Below the pieces are notes generated by a model that ran no database searches, was not told where the DNA came from, and worked only from the letters and a program-made list of their open reading frames with translations. From contig OX422185.1 of assembly GCA_949130485.1 (NCBI GenBank), positions 2,402,304 through 2,466,303 of the forward strand: a DNA stretch of 64,000 nucleotides, in the 5' to 3' direction. Both the position numbers and the translations under genes were made by a program. Origin of the DNA: Agelas oroides (lineage: Eukaryota > Porifera > Demospongiae > Agelasida > Agelasidae). Below are positions 11,854 through 24,719 of this stretch, piece after piece. Numbering within the stretch: the stretch's first letter is position 1; each line of letters opens with the position of its first letter.

Positions 11854-12332
11854 CTAGAGGAAGAGAAGTTATCATTGATGGTAAGACAATCTCGGTATGT
11901 ATGATTGTATACAGTCAACAATGTGGACCCAAACTTTGTATGAACTAACCAGTGAACAAAGTGTAAAAGTTGCTCATAGGCATATAGGAGAGGGGGGAGG
12001 GGGGGGGGGGGGGGGGGGGGGGGGGCACTTTTGGGAAGGAACCGATTGCAGTCAATAGTAGTTTTCAACAGTGCAAGGCAGCAATGGCTGCACAAGAACC
12101 ACAATGTTTGTTTTCGCATGTGTCAACTGTCAAGGTGTGGTAATACAGCTAAGACTAAACACAGCAGCAATACGTACAGCCAAAAAGTGACATCAGAAGC
12201 AACTTCAGACTGCTAATTTAATTTAAGTTGAAATCTAACTTTATACAGACATTCTGATCCAGGTCACACATTTGTCGAGTCCAACATATATATATGAATC
12301 AAGTCCATGGGCATATATACACAGCCTATACA

Positions 12333-13521
12333 TAGAGTAAGTTAGCAATCGTCGGACGACAGGTATATTCGGACACTCAAACGCGGAGGGAAAACTGCGT
12401 AAACATTCGGCGATACCACAAGACTGTAGCTGAGGTACGTGGTACCTGGTGTACCAAAAATGATGCCCGCGCATTGTTTCCTGTTGGCGCTAGAAGCGAT
12501 AAAATGGCCGTCCGAAAAACATCAATATTCGGAAAAGTGTATGTATTTTCAGACACTGTTGTTTGTGCCTTCTCTGAAGCTGCTTTTGGAGAGATTTTAG
12601 CATCGATACGATGCCCCAAGACCTCCCCAATTCGCAATATATTTTGGTAGCGGTAGCTGCTTTGAACACGGGTCTCATTACTTTCACGTCGTTTCATGTC
12701 CCCTGTCACATGACCCAGGTGCAGGGTGAAAGCCGCATTACGTCGCACTTACGCCACATCGCCACAAGTGGCATCGCATGGTGTTCGTCACTTTTTAAAG
12801 CAGAAAAAAAAAAGAAGGAATAAAACCCATTTCCTGTCCCTAGCCCTAACCCTAACCCTAACCCTAACCTGTATACTGAGCCCTAACCATTAGACCACAA
12901 GCAACTTCGAATGACCATACAGTATACACACTTTTCCGTCTAATGTGTACCACCCAACTGTCATACAAGTGCCATACAAGTGCCATACAAGTGCCATACT
13001 ACACTACGCATGCGCAATGCAGGCTCCACCCACACATATCACGTGAGGGGGCATGAAACGACGTGAAAGTATTGAGACCCGGCCTCCCCTTTGAACACTC
13101 AGGGGCGCAGCTGAACATGGACCGGTCCGATTCGATCGATATCGGACGGTGAAATTTGTCATTTTTTGCTGTGTTGTCTCCAAACAAGTTGAGGTCTCCA
13201 CCATATTAGCATCAGTAGAATCTACAGGCTCTTGGCTACATGCTGGTACTTGTCCGGAGTTTGTGCGTTGAGTAGTTCTCGAGATATAAATATATTTCAT
13301 GTTTCTTTCCATAAACTACGCTGGTTGATTTATGTGCAGCATAAATAGGTGAGTTCAAACGATATCGTGCAATATCTCGAGAACTACTCGTCATTTTTGG
13401 TACACCAGGTACCACGTACCTCAGCTACAGTCTTGTGGTATCGCCGAATGTTTACGCAGTTTTCCCTCCGCGTTTGAGTGTCCGAATATACCTGTCGTCC
13501 GATGATTGCTAACTTACTCTA
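12333..13521. mobile_element. 1.19-kb TIR element with nested palindrome and a telomere-like tract
   Basis: Outer inverted repeats of about 130 bp (12333-12465 and 13393-13521) begin TAGAGTAAGTTAGCAATC and include 'acaggtatattcggacac'. TA at each end fits a TA target duplication. Inner inverted repeats at about 12670-12730 and 13020-13085 ('ctttcacgtcgtttcatg') make the element a nested palindrome. The centre has (CCCTAA)n at 12839-12868. No transposase is present. Its right end is 17 bp from the linker exon at 13539. Confidence 0.8.
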
Positions 13522-13538
13522 GCTACATGTAAAGGTAC

Positions 13539-15930
13539 TGATATTTGCAGTTGCTGACTTTTTGATTCTTCTTCTTCTTGTGGACTGGATGGTGTCTCCT
13601 TGGGTGCTGACACCTCTGGCACTGCAGTAAGAAAGGTAATAGTATTAATTGATTCCAGGACTACACTGTGACAGTAAACTACACTACATTATTACTACCA
13701 TGAACCATGTACAATGACTATAGCATGGATTATCGTGAGGTCATAATGCCTGGAGGATCAATACACATGCACAAACAGTACATAGAAAAGTACTTGAGCG
13801 TAGTTGAAAGAGGTGAGTACAAAAAATATTATTTACTAAATTTGTCAATTAATACATTGTTATTGCATGGACAATGTCTCAGACACAGCTCTCATGTAAT
13901 CACTGATCCTACATTACATGCACCTTAGCCCATGTAGTTGCTGGGGGAGGGGGAACGCTTGGGCCTTTCCAGTTTAAGTAAAGCTTTGAAATTAGATACT
14001 CGGAGATCATATTTGGCAAACAGGATTCTGAATTAATATATGCCCATGATGTGTCGTGAATGCTGTCGAGTTCAGCCAGACTTTGTCTGTTAAGTTAGTT
14101 ACATGGATCCGAAAGAGTTTGAAAAACTGGCGAAAAGTAGAGATAGAAACTTGGCCTCTGTAGTCTACATAAATAATTACAGCACAAAACCCACACTGGC
14201 TTGCAGTATGCCTGAGTCCATTAAAAAGCTTATCAAACAACCAGTGAAAATATGTTAGCTAGTTGCTGATTCAGCTGTTCTTTTATATATGTGTAAAAAC
14301 ATTTGCAATAATAATTTTATGCTAAGTACTAACGTTTGGCTTTGCAGGTGCCAAAGCATATTTTTGTGCAAGTCTGGAAAGCTGACAAATGCTTAATGAT
14401 GAGAACCTTACTATTAGCATCCTTTGGCCAGCTTTGTAGCAGATATAGACAAAAGTTGATGCCCCAAAGGACAAAATTGATAGGAAATCAGTGCACAAAT
14501 TTGTAGTATTGTTGCAAGGCTGCTGATCATATATAGCTACGAGCACCAAAAATGGACCACACAGATATAATGCATCATCAACTTCTTGATGACTTGGCAG
14601 TTCCGAACTTATCGTTAGTAGTTTACCTCTACGTCAGATTCCTGGGTTGGCACAAAAACCCTGACTAGAAAGTCAAAAGGTCAGCAGGAGTACAGCACAG
14701 TAGAAAATGTTCTACACATTACAAAATATGGCTTTTTCATTTACATTTTCATCATTCCTGGTTTTACCACTTACTTGCACTCATGATATTATACTATCAT
14801 ATTTTCACTTGCTTTTAGCTTTTGAAAGCATTGGCACTTGTAAACTTATACTACTAACTCCTACTTGAGAAAAAACGTTAGGTCATGTTTATAGCTAAAC
14901 TTAAAAGGTACACCTGTACAATGATATAAAATTCATGAGTCTTAAAAGCACAAGAGATTACCACATTTTTGTCATTGACAATGGCTGTGAGATAAAATCA
15001 GGCATCAGAGAATAAGGCTATGACCACACTCCTTACAGTGTTACATATACAGAGATAAATGCCAACAATAACAAGCATGTTAGCTACATGGGAGGGACGG
15101 TGGGAGATGGAAAAGGTAGTCTCATTCCCAGACTATTTTTTGGCACGTATGTGGAAAAACAGTCTGGGCACGATACTATGAGAGGGTGTGAAGTTGCTGG
15201 CAGACAACAAACAGCCGAGAGAGCACACTTACCTATTTTTGTTTCTTGTGAACTGGGTTGTAGCTGCTGAGACACTAGTGGCACCACTGTAAGTAAGGTG
15301 ACATTTGACTCCTGGACTATAATGTGACAGTGAATTGTACTATTAGGTACATTAAAAATAGTTGCTTTATTGCCCTCTTAAAAACTAAGCATGATAGTAA
15401 TAGATTCTAAAATAGCATGGAAGTACCATGTTGTAATGCCTAAGTCTGAATGCATGGCACCAAATCATCAACACAGCTAGCTAGCATGTTACCTTGTTCA
15501 TCTGTTATGGAATGATGTGGGGGAGGGGTTGTTCTCTCAGATTGTGAGGAGGTTGGAGGTGAGGAAGGATGGTCAGAGATACTAGAGGGAGGAGGTGAAC
15601 CTACTGGGAGACAAGCGATAGTCAATACACCGAACACACTGTTATAGTATAACATTACATTTGAAAGCCAATACAGCTAGCAACCATTTTACCTGAGTGA
15701 TGTTGTTTGGGTGAGTGAGGGGCAGAGGAGGTCACTTTGTCAACAACAACAGGTTGCTGGGATGCTGAAGGAGGAGAGGGACTGTCAGAGATGGTCGAGG
15801 AGGGAGGGGATGGACCTACTGAGAGATAACAAACATGAATAATAACCTGAAATGTGCAGTAGAGAACTATTAGTCTTACTCATTTGTTTTTCTTCCTCTC
15901 CCTGTGTATTGGGTGGTGTTTGTTGGGGCA
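13539..15930 (-). CDS. Cluster of five Ser/Pro-rich linker exons
   Basis: Five small minus-strand exons: 15880-15930 (QQTPPNTQGEEEKQM), 15693-15815 (PSPPSSTISDSPSPPSASQQ), 15493-15600 (GSPPPSSISDHPSSPPTSSQ), 15233-15286 (VPLVSQQLQPSSQETKIG) and 13539-13621 (PEVSAPKETPSSPQEEEE). Each has an AG acceptor and a GT donor; the first four are phase 1 at both ends. They would form a flexible, low-complexity spacer between the death domain encoded at 17380-17673 and the one at 10804-11117. The exons at 13539, 15233 and 15880 share flanking intron sequence ending in a conserved block near 'atgtgacagtgaa', so they arose by duplication of exon plus intron. The donor of the last exon lies 17 bp from a transposon end at 13521 and is out of phase with the others. 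Confidence 0.55.
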
Positions 15931-15995
15931 CTGCAGTAAGAAGGGTAACAGTAATAACTCCAGGACTACAATGTGACAGTGAACTATATATCACA

Positions 15996-16385
15996 GTAAA
16001 AACAAATTGGTTGTTTTAACCACAGAGTGGCTCTGCTGGTTGCAGACTAGGTAAAGAAATGAGAGGATTAGTTTGGTATTAGAGACCAATTGCATAAGGC
16101 AACCTGAGAGGCAGCTGCATGCCCCTTCATCTTACAACCATAACACAGTGACATGTTCCTTACTACAACTTTAAAGTGCACTTGTAATGACTCCTTCACA
16201 GATGTTCTGGGGGTTGTCAGTCTACTGTGGTTGTAAGATGAACTGGGCAGCTAACTCTCAGGTTGCCTTATGCAACTAGTCTTCCATACCAAATTAAACC
16301 TCTCATAATCACTGTCTCTCCAGCTTGTATGCAACTAAAGTAACCACTCTGCCATTAAAACAACCAACTTGTTTTTGCAGAGTAT
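15996..16385. mobile_element. Fold-back element between linker exons and death-domain exon B
   Basis: Two diverged inverted arms of about 145 bp, 15996-16141 and 16237-16385, share 'gcataaggcaacctgaga' and 'catcttacaacca'. The spacer is about 95 bp and non-coding. Confidence 0.65.
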
Positions 16386-16562
16386 ATTAGCTGGTTACAA
16401 CACCACAATTGGTCATATACTAGTTATGGTGGCATTAATGGTCAGGCACACATAATATAGACATAGTATACTTACATTAGGTGTTGAAAGAAGTGGGCAA
16501 TCAATTACATTATACCATACCCTAATTGCATTGAGAGTTGTTAAAGCAAGGTAGTTGCTGTC

Positions 16563-17040
16563 CCATTTTAATTAATTAATTAACACCTTTAACACATTTT
16601 TTTCACTAGAGTACTTTCACCTTTACCACACCACATTTTCATTTCTGTCGGAGCCCTGCAGCTGCCTCCAAAACTGAGTTCAGCAAAAATAAGCAGACTT
16701 GTGACTTTAACTATGCCCACTCATTATTGAGCATGTAATAGCCAACATTCTTGGCTAGCAAACACCAGTTCAGAACACAAACCGCCCTGCTGAATGCCCT
16801 ACAAGGTGAGAGTAGTGCTTTCTAAACCCATTCATGCAGCTGGGGCGAAAATTGGCCCACCTGGTGCCAACCATTTACAGCCATGCTTAACTCTACTAAT
16901 TAGCAGCTGCCATGTGCAAAGCACCCTGCGGGTGACCCCACCCATTTCTCCCTGTCCCACTCTTTCTGCTGATGCAGAACCTGCAAGCAAGCGCAGTATG
17001 ACATAACCAAAAGTGCACAATAGGGTCTAGTAGGTTAATA
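16563..17040. mobile_element. Degenerate copy of the 4915-5420 TTAA MITE
   Basis: Aligns with 4915-5420 over nearly the whole element, including 'agcagacttgtgactttaac' and 'aattggcccacctggtgcc', but the ends are eroded. It lies between death-domain exon B and the linker exons. Confidence 0.6.
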
Positions 17041-17379
17041 AGCTGTAGATCTTTTCACCTTCAACTTGTGCATATTTCTGTTAAAGTCAACGAGCTATGC
17101 TTGTAGTCAATTGCATTTGCTGCACTGGCAACTGTTAAGACTCGACTTTGTCAAGTAAGTTAGTTATCAGATCAGAGAGCAGCTGCTTGACTTGGTTGAA
17201 ATTCTTTTCTATGCATGCACTGTATATCTCTGCATTCTAATACTATTAATGATCCGAGAAAGCCTCTGGTTGCCGTGCTGGCATTCATAATTCACTTGCA
17301 TTTGGCTCAGTGTGAATTACCAAACTAAATTCTGTTACAATTTATGAAAAAAATATACCTTGCAATAAATTTGATATAC

Positions 17380-17673
17380 CTGTAGCCTTGTATTTCTTGG
17401 CTATGTCACTTGCAAGTGCCATGTTTGCTCCACCTGTGATGTCACTCAATGCCTTGACCAACCGCTGCCAAGTTGGTGGTCCGAACTTCTTCTCATTGTA
17501 GTTTCTCTTCAGCCACTCTTTCACCACTGAAGTCAAACACCCAGGGTCACTACTATTCTTAGTTTGAATGCTCTCCAAGATATTAGACTCCAGTTGCAGA
17601 GCACAACCAAAGCTCTTCCAGTTTGTAGTGACTGGGGTAAGTTCTTCTCGTACATCATAGAGATCCTCAATAT
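17380..17673 (-). CDS. Death-domain exon B
   Basis: This exon encodes a second complete death domain: IEDLYDVREELTPVTTNWKS, then LQLESNILESIQTKN, VVKEWLKRNY, PTWQRLVKALSD and ANMALASDIAKKYKAT. The length (294 nt), borders and phase (1-1) match exon A at 10804-11117, so the two come from one duplication. The donor reads GTATAT. Downstream on the minus strand lie the five linker exons at 13539-15930 and then exon A. The simplest model is one gene with two death domains separated by a linker; two separate genes are also possible because no internal start or stop exon was identified. Confidence 0.72.
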
Positions 17674-17699
17674 CTGAAGGGCAGAACAAAACTTGTTAC

Positions 17700-19189
17700 A
17701 TGAGTGTTTCTCCAACGAGACACAGTCACACTTACATCATGCATATTGGAAGCACATCCACTTACCTTAGACGCATTTTGATCTAGCAAGAGTTTTTTGA
17801 CACAGGGCATAGGCTCAAGTCTAGTAAGCCTCCTATATTGAATTGATCAGCTTTAGAAATACAGGGGTCTACTGTAATGTGTGTACTGTGAAAACACATG
17901 TGAACCTGTGAACTCACACCAGAAATATTTTATAGCTGGAACATAATTTTTTTCCTCACCGACACAGCACATGCAACTGTTGTCAAACAAGATGGCCATG
18001 CTACTGCTATCTATATCTGAGTTATGTAGGAGCTAAGAACACAATGCTGGCCTTACATGAGAGGCATTGACAATACTCTATAGAAGTGTCTTTAGTAGGC
18101 AAAGCTGTACATGCATGGGAATGATTGTGCAGTATATTCGTCTAGAACAAAGCATTCCAGCTGTCAAATATTTCCAATGAGTCCACAGTCCATAGATTAC
18201 AATAGGCCCATACAGATGTGGCTTGAAATGAATCTGGCAGAGTGATTTTGCTTGCTGCTTGGTACCATTAGCTATTTATTCAAGTATATCAACTGCTCAC
18301 TAGCAAAATGTAAACATAATTACACCCCAAGATGCAACTTAAAGGACCCGCGTAAATAAATAATATAACTAATATAACTAATATAACCCAATATAATACA
18401 CAGGCCGGAGGAAGCGTTGAACATCCAATCTGAGTTGATATTCGTTAATGGCATGGTGCACTTATCCCATGAATGAAACTTTGGTACACCAACAACTCTC
18501 CCTTCACCAGCTACACCACTGTCACCCCTCACAGCGACTCCCGAAGCGATATTTCCGCTTACGTGACGTCACGCGTTCAATATACTACGTATAAAATCAT
18601 TGCGTGTATTGAGCGCGCTACCGCGCTTCGGGCTGATATTACGCACGCGAGTATAAAGGAAGTGAAGGCGTGCCTTGCTATTCACAATTGATAAACTGAT
18701 GTCTGGCTCCTCCCTTGAGGGTAAAGCTTTTTTAAGAAACCACAAAACTCTGAACTCTAAGGCTTTCTACTTCAGGTAAATTTGCAGCACAAAATCCTGA
18801 TCTCTAAAACCTACTTCAGGTCTTGTAGCTAAGTAGCAGTGGCCTACCAGCAAACATTACCTCTTATAAGCATCTTGGGGTGCAGTTACTTTGCTCGGTA
18901 ACTAAGCCATTTTATATATCTGCAGGTGCTCTTTGGGGCTGTGGTTTACATGTGTACTTAACTATAAGACAATGTAATTCTACAACCGTGATGACAACAG
19001 TGTTGCAATAACTGTGCCTTTCTCTTTCCATGTTATGGTTTAGCAAACTTGAGTAAAAGTAAGGGTTTCCTTTCAATTAGTGGTCCGCCTCCAGTAGCCA
19101 TGGGTTAAATTACATATCTTGTTCAGTTATGGCTCCATGCGGCAGGACATGAATTCTGCTATTTTGTAATTGTCTGTTGTGCTAGACAT
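17700..19189. other. Non-coding stretch upstream of death-domain exon B
   Basis: I see no exon. A short CpG-rich patch with a TGACGTCA site is at 18540-18670, and small 'aatataact' repeats are at 18360-18395. Otherwise it is ordinary AT-rich sequence leading into the satellite array. Confidence 0.4.
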
Positions 19190-22100
19190 GTGGTGGATCT
19201 CTGTTATATTCATGTTTTCTTGGATGAACTCTAGTGCTATGAGCAGCAATCATGTATTTTTATAAAAGTATTCATGCCTTATTGGAACCTTGAGTTACAC
19301 AAAGGATGTAACTCTACACTGTGGTAAAAAGTAGGAGGTACAAGGTCTTGCAAATGCATGCAGAGGTTTTTTCGTTCAGTGTAGAGAGAAAATATAGTTT
19401 TGAAAGATGAATAGGCTCATACAATTGAAACAGTAGTTTTTTGTGGCTAAAGATCAAAGAAAGTTGAGACAAGGTCAACTGGTTTGTAATTTTTATCCCA
19501 CATTGACAACTGCCTGTAGCTAAGTAGATCAACCAAAAATATAATACTTCCTGTGATATGTGGTCGATCAATGACTACTTTCCTTTTATAACAGCCTTGC
19601 GGTAGAGCCAGTGATGTATATCCTCTCCAGCTCTCCTTTCTAAGAACTTTCTGACTAAACTGTGCATGATAGGGTCTTGTCAGTATTGTAACCTTGGGCA
19701 AAATTTTTGTCACTTAAACATAAAAATTGTCCAGTAACCTATCAACGGTAACTGCAAGTGGATTTGATATTACTTATTAGTGCACCTACATGTGTATGTA
19801 CATGTACAGCAAGCAGGATTGAGGTCATTGTATTAGACTCAGTGTGGTATATCAAGTACCATAATATATCACTGTAAAAAATGGGTAGTCTGGTCGTAAG
19901 AGAGGTCACCTCATTTGCAGTTTGAGTCCCATTCAAGTTTAGGCAGTAGCCCACCTCCTTTTGCCATGGTAGGGTTACACCCCTTTTTGACTCAGGTTTC
20001 CAGTACAACATGAACAAACGTTATTTTGTTTTTTTCCAAAAAAAGGGGTGGAACGCTAGCTATATTCATGTAGTACTGAATGAACTTTGGGCAATATTTA
20101 TGCATTTTTGCATAAGAATTCATACCTTATTGGGTAGGTCAGATTTAGTCAGTGGCCCACCTCCTTTTTCCATAGTAGGGTTACACCCCTTTCTGACTCA
20201 GGTTTCCAGTACAACATGAATAAACGTTATTTTGTTTTTTGCCAAAAAAGGGGTGGAACACTGGTTATATTCATGTAGTACTGGGAACTTGGGAATATTC
20301 AGATACTATGAGCCACAATCATGTATTTTTATAAAAGTATTCATGCCTTATTGGAACTTTGCGTTACACAAAGGATGTAGCTAACTCTACATTGTGGTAA
20401 AAAGGAGGAGGTGCAAGGTCTTGCAAATGAATGCAGAGGTTTTTTCTTCCAGTGTAGAGAGAAAACATACAGAAAAAGGTTTTTGAAAGCTGAATAGGCT
20501 CATACAGTTGGAACTATAGTTTTTTTGTGGCTAAAGATCAAAGAAAGTTGAGACAAGGCCAATTGGTTAATTGGTTTGTAATTTTATCCCACATTGACAA
20601 CTGCATGTAACTAAGTAAAATGTAACACTTCCTGTGATTGTGGTCGATCAATGACTACTTTCCTTTTATGACAGTCATTCATATACCACTATAAAAAATG
20701 GATAACCCAGTAAGTCAGTTCAAGTTCCATTCAGGTTTAGGTGGTGGCCCACCTCCTTTTCCATGGTAGGGTTACACCCTTTTGTGACTCAGTTTTCCAG
20801 TACAACATGAATAAAATTCTTTGGTTTGTACCGAAAAAGGGGTAACACTGGCTGTATTCATGTAGTACTGAATGAACTTTGGGCAATATTTATGCATTTT
20901 TGCATAAGAATTCATACCTTATTGGGTAGGTCAGATTTAGTCAGTGGCCCACCTCCTTTTTCCATAGTAGGGTTACACCCCTTTCTGACTCAGGTTTCCA
21001 GTACAACATGAATAAACGTTATTTTGTTTTTTGCCAAAAAAGGGGTGGAACACTGGTTATATTCATGTAGTACTGGGAACTTGGGAATATTCAGATACTA
21101 TGAAGCCACAATCATGTATTTTTATAAAAGTATTCATGCCTTATTGGAACTTTGCGTTACACAAAGGATGTAGCTAACTCTACATTGTGGTAAAAAGGAG
21201 GAGGTGCAAGGTCTTGCAAATGAATGCAGAGGTTTTTTCTTCCAGTGTAGAGAGAAAACATACAGAAAAAGGTTTTTGAAAGCTGAATAGGCTCATACAG
21301 TTGGAACTATAGTTTTTTTGTGGCTAAAGATCAAAGAAAGTTGAGACAAGGCCAATTGGTTAATTGGTTTGTAATTTTATCCCACATTGACAACTGCATG
21401 TAACTAAGTAAAATGTAACACTTCCTGTGATTGTGGTCGATCAATGACTACTTTCCTTTTATGACAGTCATTCATATACCACTATAAAAAATGGATAACC
21501 CAGTAAGTCAGTTCAAGTTCCATTCAGGTTTAGGTGGTGGCCCACCTCCTTTTCCATGGTAGGGTTACACCCTTTTGTGACTCAGTTTTCCAGTACAACA
21601 TGAATAAAATTCTTTGGTTTGTACCGAAAAAGGGGTGGAACGCTAGCTATATTCATGTAGTACTGAATGAACTTTGGGCAATATTTATGCATTTTTGCAT
21701 AAGAATTCATACCTTATTGGGTAGGTCAGATTTAGTCAGTGGCCCACCTCCTTTTTCCATTGTAGGGTTACACCCCTTTCTGACTCAGGTTTCCAGTACA
21801 ACATGAATAAACGTTATTTTGTTTTTTGCCAAAAAAGGGGTGGAACACTGGTTATATTCATGTAGTACTGGGAACTTGGGAATATTCAGATACTATGAAG
21901 CCACAATCATGTATTTTTATAAAAGTATTCATGCCTTATTGGAACTTTGCGTTACACAAAGGATGTAGCTAACTCTACATTGTGGTAAAAAGGAGGAGGT
22001 GCAAGGTCTTGCAAATGAATGCAGAGGTTTTTTCTTCCAGTGTAGAGAGAAAACATACAGAAAAAGGTTTTTGAAAGCTGAATAGGCTCATACAGTTGGA

Positions 22101-24150
22101 ACTATAGTTTTTTTGTGGCTAAAGATCAAAGAAAGTTGAGACAAGGCCAATTGGTTAATTGGTTTGTAATTTTATCCCACATTGACAACTGCATGTAACT
22201 AAGTAAAATGTAACACTTCCTGTGATTGTGGTCGATCAATGACTACTTTCCTTTTATGACAGTCATTCATATACCACTATAAAAAATGGATAACCCAGTA
22301 AGTCAGTTCAAGTTACATTCAGGTTTAGGTGGTGGCCCACCTCCTTTTCCATGGTAGGGTTACACCCTTTTGTGACTCAGTTTTCCAGTACAACATGAAT
22401 AAAATTCTTTGGTTTGTACCGAAAAAGGGGTAACACTGGCTGTATTCATGTAGTACTGAATGAACTTTGGGCAATATTTATGCATTTTTGCATAAGAATT
22501 CATACCTTATTGGGTAGGTCAGATTTAGTCAGTGGCCCACCTCCTTTTTCCATTGTAGGGTTACACCCCTTTCTGACTCAGGTTTCCAGTACAACATGAA
22601 TAAACGTTATTTTGTTTTTTGCCAAAAAAGGGGTGGAACACTGGTTATATTCATGTAGTACTGGGAACTTGGGAATATTCAGATACTATGAGCCACAATC
22701 ATGTATTTTTATAAAAGTATTCATGCCTTATTGGAACTTTGCGTTACACAAAGGATGTAGCTAACTCTACATTGTGGTAAAAAGGAGGAGGTGCAAGGTC
22801 TTGCAAATGAATGCAGAGGTTTTTTCTTCCAGTGTAGAGAGAAAACATACAGAAAAAGGTTTTTGAAAGCTGAATAGGCTCATACAGTTGGAACTATAGT
22901 TTTTTTGTGGCTAAAGATCAAAGAAAGTTGAGACAAGGCCAATTGGTTAATTGGTTTGTAATTTTATCCCACATTGACAACTGCATGTAACTAAGTAAAA
23001 TGTAACACTTCCTGTGATTGTGGTCGATCAATGACTACTTTCCTTTTATGACAGTCATTCATATACCACTATAAAAAATGGATAACCCAGTAAGTCAGTT
23101 CAAGTTCCATTCAGGTTTAGGTGGTGGCCCACCTCCTTTTCCATGGTAGGGTTACACCCTTTTGTGACTCAGTTTTCCAGTACAACATGAATAAAATTCT
23201 TTGGTTTGTACCGAAAAAGGGGTGGAACACTGGCTGTATTCATGTAGTACTGAATGAACTTTGGGCAGTATTTATGCATTTTTGCATAAGAATTCATACC
23301 TTATTGGGTAGGTCAGATTTAGTCAGTGGCCCACCTCCTTTTTCCATAGTAGGGTTACACCCCTTTCTGACTCAGGTTTCCAGTACAACATGAATAAACG
23401 TTATTTTGTTTGTGCCAAAAAAGGGGTGGAACACTGTGTTCCTGTAGTACTGGGAACTTGGGAATATTCAGATACTATGAGCCACAATCATAAAAGTATT
23501 CATGCCTTACTGGAACTTTGCGTTACACAAAGGATGTAGCTAACTCTACATTGTGGTAAAAAGGAGGAGGTGCAAGGTCTTGCAAATGAATGCAAAGGTT
23601 TTTTCTTCCAGTGTAGAGAGAAAACATACAGAAAAAGGTTTTTGAAAGCTGAATAGGCTCATACAATTGGAACAATAGTTTTTTGTGGCTAAAGATCAAA
23701 GAAAGTTGAGACAAGGCCAATTGGTTAATTGGTTTGTAATTTTATCCCACATTGACAACTGCATGTAACTAAGTAAAAAGACCAAAAATGTAACACTTCC
23801 TGTTATATGTGGTCGATCAATGACTACTTTCCTTTTATGACAGTCATTCATATACCACTATAAAAAATGGATAACCCAGTAAGTCAGTTCAAGTTCCATT
23901 CAGGTTTAGGTGGTGGCCCACCTCCTTTTCCATGGTAGGGTTACACCCTTTTGTGACTCAGTTTTCCAGTACAACATGAATAAAATTCTTTGGTTTGTAC
24001 CGAAAAAGGGGTGGAACACTGGCTGTATTCATGTAGCACTGAATGAACTTCAGATACTATCAGCAGTATTTATGCATTTATTCATACCTTATTGAGTATA
24101 TACACAGAGAATGTAACCCTAAACCATGGTAAAAAGTGGGAGGTGTATGG
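19190..24150 (+). repeat. Long-unit satellite array, about 790-bp units
   Basis: Direct repeats spaced about 780-800 bp (for example 'gcgttacacaaaggatgta' near 20360, 21154, 21951, 22741 and 23520) with a diverged first unit near 19295. Within each unit, a block with 'cccacctcctttttccat' and 'ttccagtacaacatgaat' occurs twice, about 200 bp apart, so the unit is itself built from shorter repeats. Units two to five are almost identical, while the edge units are diverged and truncated. Short open frames in each unit simply repeat and show no sign of being genes. Confidence 0.92.
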
Positions 24151-24292
24151 CGCAACTGAGGTGACCCATCTTGAATTACACTTCCATTTTTTTCCCATGA
24201 AGAGGTTGACACTAATCACAGACATGATGATTGTGATGGCTGGTGGATGGGAAGTGGAGATCGTACACTAGTGCACTTAAGTAGTTACATAC

Positions 24293-24349
24293 CTAGTGGA
24301 GTGGTATCAACATCTGAGACATCAACAGTATCAGAAGAAATCTGTGTGC
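24293..24349 (-). CDS. Short linker exon upstream of death-domain exon B
   Basis: A 57-nt phase 1-1 exon reading TQISSDTVDVSDVDTTPLG with an AG acceptor and a GTATGT donor. It is the intact sister of 11797-11853. If it is spliced to death-domain exon B at 17673, the intron between them contains the whole satellite array of about 790-bp units (19190-24150). Confidence 0.48.
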   Translation of the reverse strand, partial: AHRFLLILLMSQMLIPLH

Positions 24350-24719
24350 CTAGAGGTAGAAAGAAAAAAATGCAGTTAGCTACTATATACAGCCATAATG
24401 ATATACAGTCAAACCAAATTTATTTTTGCAGTCAAATGATCAGATCAGTTGGTCATTAATACATTGGCAACTGTTTCCAGGCCTCCCCACTTCCAGTTTT
24501 TGATCACTTACTATAAAGCAATCAAAAACAGGAAGGTGGGAAGGCCTGGGATTGAGGCTAGACAAGGCTAGACAACTGTGATGAGGCTAGACAACTGCAT
24601 ATGGCTACATCCTAATCAAAGATTTTTACCTGTAACAGGCTACTTTACACTACTTTATAGTTATAGCTGTAGGTTACAAATCTGCTATGCAGCTTATGCA
24701 CATATGTGTACACTAGCGA

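Noticed and set aside
12377-12748. 123-codon minus-strand frame
   Set aside because: It lies within the terminal inverted repeat and interior of the non-autonomous element 12333-13521 and shows no transposase features.
14103-14258. Plus-strand 51-codon frame beginning MDPKEFEKLAKSRD
   Set aside because: It looks protein-like but is short, isolated and without splice sites or a recognisable family; not enough to call a gene.
20826-24095. Repeated 61-90 codon open frames with near-identical products
   Set aside because: They are the same piece of the satellite unit seen repeatedly; identity reflects array homogenisation, not coding constraint.
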